A stretch of DNA of 64,000 nucleotides, from NCBI RefSeq assembly GCF_963259705.1, contig NC_081847.1, forward strand, positions 92,394,389 to 92,458,388. The letters run 5' to 3'. The notes under the pieces were generated by a model. It was not told where the DNA came from. It worked only from the letters and a program-made list of their open reading frames with translations, and made no database searches. Position 1 is the stretch's first letter. Each line of letters starts with the position of its first letter. Positions 56,499 to 64,000 of the stretch are shown one piece after another. The stretch comes from Myotis daubentonii (lineage: Eukaryota; Chordata; Mammalia; Chiroptera; Vespertilionidae). The position numbers were made by a program, and so were the translations under genes.

Positions 56499-56981
56499 CT
56501 AGAGGCCTGGTGCACAAAAATTTGTGCACTCGGGGGGGGGGGGGGCGGGGAGGTCCCTCAGCCCGGTCTGCGCCCATTCACAGTCCAGGACCCCTTGGGG
56601 GATGTCTACCTGTCGACTTAGGTCCACTCCTCGGGGGATCAGGCCTAAACTTGCAGTCAGACATCCTTCTGGCAGCCAGGGAGCACTCGGGGGATGTCCA
56701 ACTAAAGGCTTAGGCCCTCAAGGGATCAGGTCTAAACCGTTAGTTGGACATTCTTAGTGCTGCCACGGAGGTGGGAGAGGCACCTGCCACCACATCTGCT
56801 CTGGCCAGCCATGAGCCAGCTTCTGGCTGAGTGGCACTCCCCATATGGAAGTGCACTGACCACCAGGGGGCAGCTCCTGCATTGAGCGTCTGCCCCCTGG
56901 TGGCCAGTGCGCATCATAGCAACCGGCCATTCTGCCATTCAGTCAATGAGCATATTAGCCTTTTATTATTATTATATAGGA
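56499..56981 (-). mobile_element. Non-autonomous Helitron, second of a head-to-tail pair
   Basis: It follows the first Helitron after a single A. It starts CTAGAGGCCTGGTGCACAAA with the hairpin GTGCACAAAAATTTGTGCAC, followed by a G run of about 13, and ends TTTTATTATTATTATATAGG then A and host T. The 5' TC is changed to TC with a C-rich neighbour. It contains the best inverted CTCF-like pair in the window. Confidence 0.9.
56853..56910. promoter_or_regulatory. Inverted pair of CTCF-like motifs in a Helitron hairpin
   Basis: The left arm GCACTGACCACCAGGGGGCAG and the right arm form 21-base inverted repeats with one mismatch and a 16-base loop. Each arm has a CTCF core with no mismatch: CCACCAGGGGGCAG on the plus strand at 56860 and the same on the minus strand at 56890-56903. 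The motifs point toward each other. Binding is inferred only. Confidence 0.5.
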
Positions 56982-57130
56982 TGTCCCTATTTCCCCCCTT
57001 TTGCCCCCTCTACCCAGCTCTTCCCCCACTTCTCTCTGGCCATCACCATACTGTTAGACGTCTGTGTCTGTGGGTTGTACATATATTTTCTTTGGGGCCG
57101 GGCTGCCTCGCCGCCCAGGGTCTTAAGAGC
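56982..57130 (-). repeat. L1 3' UTR fragment, antisense
   Basis: TTTTGCCCCCTCTACCCAGC, TGGCCATCACCATACTGTTA and GTCTGTGTCTGTGGGTTGTA with CATATATTTTCTTTGG follow the same antisense L1 3' UTR theme seen near 28.1 kb. The tandem Helitrons lie at its left edge. Confidence 0.6.
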
Positions 57131-57796
57131 ATTTTTTTCAGTGAGGAGTCAACCACCTTTTTTTTTTTTTTTTAACTTTTTCACATGAGGCACAAAAAAA
57201 CGATTCTCTTTGCGTGTGCTGTTTTAAAGCTACAGGCTGAGGGGAGAATGGCTTCCAGGGAGCAGCCTCGAGGCAGTCACGGCCCCCCCACCTGGGACGG
57301 AGGAAGGGGAGGCTGCAAAATGGCCTCGTCCGAGCTCAGAGGGACACCTGCTCCGGGGGCTGCCTTGGACGTTCCCTGTGCCTATGGCCCGAAAGCGGGC
57401 TGAGCCCTCGAGGGAACCGTCTGCCCCAAGCCTTCCGTCTTTTCAGGGCTAAAGTCTCACTCTTACTATCGACCTAATGTAGCAGCCGCTTAAAATCTAA
57501 GGGGTGACCCCAGAACCAAACCTCATCTGTGCCATAAACGTGAGGCTTGGCTGCCCAGGGGGTGGGCATGACTTTAACAGCCAAGATGAGGGGAAGGGAA
57601 TAAACTCAGTGCAACTGCAATATCTGAAGTCATATTTACATTTGAAAACCTGGGCTGGGAAGCTGGGAACGGCATCGCGGCTGAGCGACCTGCCCTTTTC
57701 CTTCACTTGCCTGAAGACGCACCTCCTCTACCTCGCGCTCCTCTCCCGCCGCTTGCATCCTGAGGCGAACACCCAGTCTCAGCACCGGTCTCTCCG
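57131..57796. other. Unique sequence with T run
   Basis: A T run at 57157-57174 is followed by GC-rich unique sequence. Part of the right side may belong to the Helitron that ends at 58218, whose left limit is unknown. No gene is recognised. Confidence 0.4.
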
Positions 57797-58218
57797 GCCA
57801 TAGCACCGCCCTACTCTGAGCCACGCCCCTTCTCCGTATGCAAATATGGCACCACCTTGTGCTTAGCCACGCCCCCTGCCTAAGCCTGGCGGGGCAGGGA
57901 AGAGGCGGCTGCTGGCGTCCGCCTGGCTTCTCCACTCACTGGCTGGGGGGCAGGCAAAGGCAGCCCGGTTCTCCGATCACTCCCGCCACCCGGCTCTTGG
58001 CTGCCACCTGGGTTTCAGATCACCGTCAGCGGCAGGCGGCTTCTTCCGACCTTCCTCTTTCGCCTCCCAGCATTGCGCCTACCTATGCAAATTAACCGCC
58101 AACTTTATTGGCGGTTACCATCTTTGTTGGCAGTTAATTTGCATATTGCCCTGATTAGCCAATGGGAAGCATAGCGAAGGTATGGTCAATTACCATGTTT
58201 GTCTATTATTAGTGTAGA
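57797..58218 (-). mobile_element. Helitron 5' part with promoter-like motifs
   Basis: The inverse of the right end reads TCTACACTAATAATAGAC after a host A, a HeliBat-type 5' terminus. No CTAG end is visible on the left, so the left limit is a guess. The segment holds two inverted octamers (ATGCAAAT at 58085 and its inverse at 58137-58144), an 18-base inverted repeat with one mismatch, an ACCGCCAA/TTGGCGGT hairpin, a GCCAATGGG CCAAT box and two GCCACGCCCC boxes. Confidence 0.65.
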
Positions 58219-59030
58219 TAGGCAAATATACTACGGTAAAGTCAATATTTTAACTGACTGAAAAGTTGAATAAGTTAATAACTGTGACACATGAAAATGC
58301 ATAAAAATGCTGAATGAACTGGCTCCTTTTCAAGTGATCACAGCCAACCAGGTCTCATCAGGATAGGCACATAGTTCTATTAAGACCATTACTGACTTAT
58401 TTTTTTACAGGCCATAGCTTTGGGGTCACTGAACATTCTAGTCTAATGAGGAAGGCTATCTCCCTTGTGGCATTTTTTCCCCCTGAAAAGTTAAAGTTTT
58501 TTTTGACAATTTTAGTAAGTCCTGAGGGCAATTCCTAAAAGGACTGAGAGTCTTGGGCCTTGGCAGCTCTCTGGCAGCGAAGTGCATGGATCTCGTGCAA
58601 TGCTTTGTGTTCCTAGGCCCAAATAACCACGTCATTATTTTGTGATTATAAAGTAATCATTTACTGGCAACTAGAGGTTTTTCATTTTTCATGGTAATTC
58701 CAAGTACCACTACCATATAATTTGTAAGAAAGAAATAGCTGTGCAATTAAGCTGTATTAACACAGTAATTACCAGATATGCACAGGCTTATTTGTGTCTT
58801 ATGAAACAGGGATTTCTACACCTGCAAACTGCAAATTGCATAGCAGCTCTGTGCTGTCTTCATGTAGCCTGTCACAACACCAAAGGCAGCGGGGTCAGCT
58901 TTTGTCTCATCATATCATTGTGTGAGGTTATCAATTGAATATAGTATTGTGTCACAGCTGTGTCTCTATGGTTGCAAATCAATTGCTCCACCAGAGAAAA
59001 GTAGAGCAGATTTCTTAGCTGTAGGAAAAA
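58219..59030. other. Unique noncoding sequence
   Basis: AT-rich unique sequence; no gene or repeat is recognised. Confidence 0.45.
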
Positions 59031-59034
59031 AGCT

Positions 59035-59150
59035 AGCACCGTGGAAAGAGTAAGAGTGTGAAGTCAGATGTGTGTTTGAAATCTACCTTGCCTACTTTCT
59101 CAGAGTCATTTGGATAAAGGACCTGCTTTTCTTCATCTGTACCATAAGAT
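59035..59150 (+). repeat. MIR SINE fragment
   Basis: GTGGAAAGAGTAAGAGTGTG, GAAGTCAGATGTGTGTTTGA and TTTCTCAGAGTCATTTGGAT follow the MIR 5' half. Confidence 0.6.
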
Positions 59151-59204
59151 GTATAAATTTATAAATTTCAGGGATGCTGCCAGACTAGATAAGAAGTATG
59201 CACA

Positions 59205-59345
59205 CAGGACCCCATTCATGCAGTGGACCACTCATTTCCCAAATAACTCTGTGCCAGGCACTCTCTGGGGCACTTGGAAAGCACTGAAGACAAAAACAGA
59301 CCTAATGCCTGCCCCCAGGGTGCTTACAGTCCGACAGAACACATG
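59205..59345 (-). repeat. L2 LINE 3' end fragment
   Basis: CTGTGCCAGGCACTCTCTGG, AAGACAAAAACAGACCTAAT and GCCCCCAGGGTGCTTACAGT are the inverse L2 3' end. Confidence 0.7.
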
Positions 59346-59439
59346 AACTCTAACTGAATCATCACCCGTGTACGTGTGAAATTGCAACTATCGTCCCCTG
59401 AGATGTCTTAACTAGAAAAAGAGCTGTGTGATCACACAA

Positions 59440-60268
59440 AAAGCTGCACCTAAATGTTCACAGAAGCTTTATTTATAAGAGCCCACACCTGGACCAGGCC
59501 CGATGCCCTGCAGCAGGCGAATGGGCAGCAAACTGTATGCCCGGGTATCTCTCAGCAACAACCACTTCCAGGCAACAGAAAAGAACAAACAATTTGATAC
59601 ACGTCACAACTTGGATGACTCTCCAAGGAGTGGCGCTGAGTGAAAAAGTCAACCCAACACGTTACATACGGTGTGATTCCACTTACATGCTTTTGAAATG
59701 ACACAATTTTAGACGTTAGAGGCATGTTGTGGCTGCCAATGGATAGGCTGTGTTATCAAAAGGCCACACAAAGGGTCCTTGAGGTGACAGAAATAGTATC
59801 TCATTGATGGCGGTGAGCACATAAGCCCACACAGGTAGCAAAACTGTGTAAGAACACACACACACGGGCACAAGTAAAACTTGGGATCCGGTGGGGACTT
59901 GAAAGTTCAGGGGGCCCACTTCGTAAAGGCCATGATGGTCTAATCGTATGCTGTGTGCCTGAAATTAATCTATACTAATAAAAGGGTGATATGTTAACTA
60001 GACCGGGTTGACCAGATATCTGACTTCCTTCTGGACAAAGCCACGGTGGTGGGGGCTGAGGCAGAGGCAATAAGGGGCGATCAGGCCAGCAGGGGAGCAG
60101 GCAGTTAGGGGGCGATCAGGCCGGCAGTCGGACATCCCCCAAGGGGTCCCAGTTTGGAGAGGGTGCAGGCCAGGCTGAGGGACGCCTCCCACCCCCCCCA
60201 CACAAATTCATGCACCAGGCCTCTAGTACAAAATAATATTGACTGTAAACTGTAATTGAAAAATAAAA
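59440..60268 (+). repeat. L1 3' end split by a Helitron
   Basis: GAAGCTTTATTTATAAGAGC, then CAACTTGGATGACTCTCCAA, GCGCTGAGTGAAAAAGTCAA and GTGTGATTCCACTTACATG match the L1 ORF2 end and 3' UTR. The 3' tail GTGTGCCTGAAATTAA continues after the Helitron with TACAAAATAATATTGACTG and GTAATTGAAAAATAAAAC. Joining across the insertion site restores a continuous L1 tail. Confidence 0.8.
59969..60226 (+). mobile_element. Non-autonomous HeliBat-type Helitron inside an L1 tail
   Basis: Host A is followed by TCTATACTAATAAAAGGGTG. The end is AAATTCATGCACCAGGCC with TCTAG, then host T. The 3' hairpin is damaged by a C/A run on its left arm. Two GGGGCGATCAGGCC blocks are internal. 258 bp; no CTCF-like pair. 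Confidence 0.93.
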
Positions 60269-60348
60269 CAAAACAAGTCTAACTTGGGAAATATTAGTAG
60301 GATAGGTGGACGGAGCAATTTCCATATCCTGGCTGTGATACTGTATCA

Positions 60349-60596
60349 CAGCGGTTTCAACCGGTGAGCCCCAAGCATCTGTCAAACAGGCAAAACCTGA
60401 CCTCCTTTCACCTCGGTTGTCAAATGAAAAAAGGACAACAGCCAACACAACAATAGGTGTCCGGTGTGAATGACTCAGAATTATACCTATGTCTTTTTGT
60501 CAGATCTGCAAAAAATGCCATATATATTTGGTGTGTCACAGACTTTCAGTACTTAGTTTATGTGTGCCATGAGATGACAAAGGGTGAACATTGCTG
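60349..60596 (+). mobile_element. Non-autonomous hAT element, third family
   Basis: It starts CAGCGGTTTCAACCGGTGAG. The right end carries TTTGGTGTGTCACAGACTTT, AGTTTATGTGTGCCATGAGA and finally AGGGTGAACATTGCTG, the inverse terminus. The sequence is diverged and the flanks CTGTATCA and TTTTGCCA do not match, so it is older than the other hAT copies. No transposase. Confidence 0.65.
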
Positions 60597-62851
60597 TTTT
60601 GCCATAGTTTGCAAAATGTTACAACTAGGAAAACGTGGAGGCAGGGCACAGAATAGCTCTCTATTGTTTCTTACAACTGCATCTATTTCTGCCATTATCT
60701 CAAAAATTTCAGTTAAAAAACAACCTTGCATTCCTGTAATCCCTCCCTCCTCAAAAATACCCCCCGTCCCTCCCGACACACACACATAATAACTCAAAGA
60801 TGGAAAGAGCTAAGAGCTACCTTCAGAGGGAATGAGCCTCTGACCCAAGGAACCTAACATATCAAAGAAGACCCTAGCTTGGTGGTGGGGGCAAGAGAAT
60901 GTGAGAGATGAGGTTCAAAGTGACAATGAAGAGAATTCAGAAGCCACTGCTCAGGGTTCCAGAGGGAATAAAAGTTTGGTAAAGAGAAAGAAAATCACTG
61001 GATTTAAGCTATGAAACCATCATTCTGAAAAATGTATGTTGAAGGAAATGGGATAAATATACAATTACGCAACCCTTTTCTCTACGATAATAAAATTAGA
61101 AGATGCCAAAGCACACCCCTACACAACGGAGAGGTGAGGATGGGAGAGAGTAGCAGGAGGCACTTCCCACGTGTCTGCAGAGCAGAGACGGACAGGTAGC
61201 CGATGCAGTGGAGGAAGGGAGCGTCCATCGAGGGCCTGCAGTGGACACAGATGTCCCTCTTCAGACCCTGCTGTGAGGCCCCCGTCATGGGTTCACGGTT
61301 ATCACAGGGAGCACAAGTGAGGCTGGGAGCGGAGAGGGAGAGAGTGGAAGTTTCCATCTAAAGAAACTGGTAGCCTTGGTCCCCAGTCCTCTCCACACAG
61401 CAGAGACAGCGCTGCCCAGGGAGAGGGAAGCCCATCCCCTCTGATCACAGTCTGCCCACACCTTCCGCCTTCTCTCCCAACTCCAGACCCATGTTCCTCC
61501 CCAGCCCACGGTCACCCAGGCTTGAACTTCAGGGAGAGGGGGAGGGAAAAAGAGAAAATGGGATAACAAGGGGAAAAGAAGGAGGCTCATACACAGCAAC
61601 TTTAAAAGAAGTGAGAGATTCGCATGGAAAGTATTGAAGTAAGAGCAAATGTATAAGACATCCTCCTCCCACCCTAGCATATTACGTAGTGGGTTTTTTG
61701 CAGAAAGTTGGAAAAATGATAACTGGAAGCAATGGTCAGAGTCCACAGCAGTTATTTAGACAATATTCCACGATGCAGTGGGCGTCCACCACGCATAGGG
61801 GAGCTCTAGGTCCCGCGCTCCTGTTGGCTGTGGGGCTGCCGCTGGTCGGCCAGACTCCGCGTCCCAGGGGGACCGTCTTTCCCTCTCCAAGTGTCCGATC
61901 CAGAGGACACCTATATGACGGCCACGACTGTGGATGAACTCCTTCTGACCCGTGTAAAATACACAGAGCCGTGGCAGCGAGGCTTCAATACAGCTTCCTG
62001 AGAATGACAGTCTTTTATTGCCCAGAGACCGAACACCTCCCATGGATAATGATAAATTGATAGCAATGATCACTCTAACATAGTTTAGCAATGTTCACCT
62101 GTTAAGTGATTTCGAAAAGAAAATGTGTATCTTACAACTTTGAATAAACAGTTCGAGAACTTTATAAAAAGATAAGCCCCATTATAACAAAGTGTTTATT
62201 TAAATATGTTTATTCAGTTCTCCTCCCTACATAGAACTGATTAGAAAATAAAGGACTCATTTAAATTTTAGAGACTCATTTTTAAACACGTGCCCCCCCC
62301 CATGGTGTTAAGTTGTGTGTGTGTGTGTGTGTTGGCATAACTGGCAGAATGAAGTTTCTCATAATTTATTGAAATTCACTTAATGCTCTGTCAGCCATCA
62401 CAATTTATGACAGTACTGTCCAAGCAAGCCAGAATACAATAATAGGATACCTGGTAATATATTACAGAATAAGGCAAGAAAGGAAAAACCTCAATTGCAT
62501 AGGAAAATGAGATTGTTTTAAGGTATTAACTTAAAAGTGTGCCTATATTTCATCATTTCTCAGCCGAGAGCAACCTGAAATTGCCAAGGAAAAGAGAAGA
62601 ACAGAATAGATTCTATGGCATGGTTAGGAGGCTGTGGCCATCCCCTCCAACAAGTCTAGAATGCAGATGGATAGAAATCACATACGAATACTCATGAGAG
62701 CTAAGTTACTGTAAACCCACAGCTATTCTAAGTGCCCAACACTGTTAGCTACTTTGCTACCGAATTCGTTGCAAAGGGATCTGTCTTCAATGCATCTGGG
62801 AAGGGTCTGTGCAGCCATCACTAGTGTATGCTGGTCTCTGGAATTCTTTTT
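60597..62851. other. Unique noncoding sequence
   Basis: A (GT)n run lies at 62316-62331, near a C run at 62294-62301. A minus-strand 153-residue frame (61285-61746) has no recognisable domain. No exon, RNA or repeat is called. Confidence 0.4.
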
Positions 62852-62867
62852 AAAATGTGAACTACAG

Positions 62868-63098
62868 CCCAGCCAGTGTGGCTCAGTGGTTGAACGCCGA
62901 CCCAGGAACCAAGGTGTCCTTGATTCGATTCCCAGTCAGGGCACATGCCCGGGTTGCGGGCTCCATCTCTGGATTGCTGCTCTATCCCCAGAGAGGGGCC
63001 TGCAGGAGGCAGCTGATGGATGATGTTTCCTCTCTCATTGCTGTTTCTCTCTCTACCCTTCCCCCTTCCTCTCTCTTTAAAAATCAATAAAAACATTT
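62868..63098 (+). repeat. VES SINE, full length with an insertion
   Basis: The copy runs from CCCAGCCAGTGTGGCTCAGT through GATTCGATTCCCAGTCAGGG to an AATAAAAACATTT tail. An extra segment (ATCTCTGGATTGCTGCTCTA) sits in the middle relative to the other copies. The duplication AAAATGTGAACT/AAAATATGAACT flanks it, with one or two differences. Confidence 0.92.
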
Positions 63099-63110
63099 AA
63101 AATATGAACT

Positions 63111-64000
63111 TCAAGCAGAAGAGAACTCTGCCAATGAGGGAAAATTCACTAATTCAAAAAATAAAAAGAAACCATAGTTCTTTAATTTATTCAAAGGACA
63201 CGTGAAGGCCAAATCACTATGCACACAGAGCTTCCATTGGAAGAAATGCTGGTACAAGAGGCTCTCAGCCTAAAAAAATTCAATTGTCTAGATTGTCTTC
63301 CCTCCTACCTTGCTCTCTGCCCTGAATTTGATGAGTCCCACATTTCCAACAGCAAAGGCACAAAAGGAAACGTAGAGAGGGGAGTATAGATGGGTAGTTT
63401 AAAGGCTGTCGTGAGGGCTCAGGGGACAGTTGCTATGGAATTGTGACAATGCTGCTTTATCCTCTCCGCTGAGTGGGCACAGGGGGGTCGTGCGTGGGAG
63501 CTGGCTTATTTGCGTGGAGACAAGTGCCCGGCCCCATTTGAATGGCACTTCCAAAGTGGCACCAAGTTCATGAATTTCTGAAAAAGTCCTTACGTGGGAC
63601 CTTGTCGTGTACCTCACCGTATCGTTAACAGATAAACCAATTTCCAGGATAAAAGCATCTCTGCCGATCGATCGTCTGAAAAACAGACGTCTTTATCATC
63701 CTGCTGCCGGGTGCCAGGTGCCAGGTGCCAGTTCTAAAACTGACAATAAAGCGTGAGTTTCAGAGACCAGGACGTTAGTCTGAATACATCCCAATGCCAC
63801 TCGGAGACCAGGAGGTCCTGCAATGGGAAGCAGGAGTCAGAGGAGGCACTTCCGGGGGAAGGGCTGGCTCCTTGCAGGCGACCATGCCGCCCTGCCCCCA
63901 TGTCCTCTGATAAAGCCCTCCCTTCCTCAATGCGCCTTTTGCTGCCCGCAGCAGCCTATGCTCCATCCCCCCCCACACACACACAGGGCGCCCCCCCCCC
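63111..64000. other. Unique noncoding sequence with short repeats
   Basis: A 9-bp repeat GTGCCAGGT occurs three times at about 63711-63731. C runs occur at 63967-63974 and at the last ten bases. No gene is recognised; the window ends inside a C run. Confidence 0.45.

Overview
This window is mammalian, noncoding, transposon-rich DNA, and the repeats point to a vespertilionid-type bat. I find no protein-coding exon, rRNA or tRNA gene that I can support. The bat assignment rests on four repeat groups seen together: about a dozen tRNA-derived VES SINEs, many non-autonomous HeliBat-type Helitrons (TC at the 5' end, CTAG at the 3' end, inserted between A and T), two SPIN-type hAT elements, and several other young non-autonomous hAT families with 8-bp target duplications. 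VES, HeliBat and SPIN together are known from Myotis-like bats. The background of MIR, L2, MER5A, MER2-like, MLT1/MST LTRs and 5'-truncated L1 is ordinary ancient mammalian sequence.

Layout. From 1 to 16 kb the window is mostly unique sequence with old MLT1, L1, MIR and L2 fragments, one VES, one short mariner and two CTCF-like motifs. From 16 to 32 kb there are hAT copies with clean duplications (16.1, 20.2, 23.5 and 29.7 kb), a fold-back hAT (22.2 kb), a G-rich minisatellite (25 kb), a Helitron inside a MER2-like element (27.3 kb), a 5'-inverted L1 inside MER5A (28 kb) and a small antisense retrocopy (29.3 kb). From 32 to 46 kb there are five Helitrons, a solo LTR (37.5 kb), a 20/40-bp minisatellite (39.8-40.2 kb), a 12-bp minisatellite (44.1-44.4 kb) and five VES copies. 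From 46 to 48.7 kb lies an AT-rich block nearly free of recognisable repeats. From 48.7 to 64 kb there are inverted and nested L1s, a long polypyrimidine tract (53.9-54.1 kb), tandem Helitrons (56-57 kb), a Helitron end with octamer and CCAAT motifs (58.1 kb) and a Helitron inside an L1 tail (60 kb).

There are no genes here that work together. The most interesting signal is regulatory: several Helitrons carry a matched pair of inverted, strongly CTCF-like motifs that fold into a hairpin, so the family may be scattering paired insulator-type sites through the genome. The nested insertions also give a relative age order: MER5A and MER2-like elements and old L1 first, then later L1, then Helitrons. 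Boundaries supported by target duplications or terminal motifs are precise; those of old MIR, L2 and L1 fragments are approximate. All family names come from memory of consensus sequences and could not be searched here.
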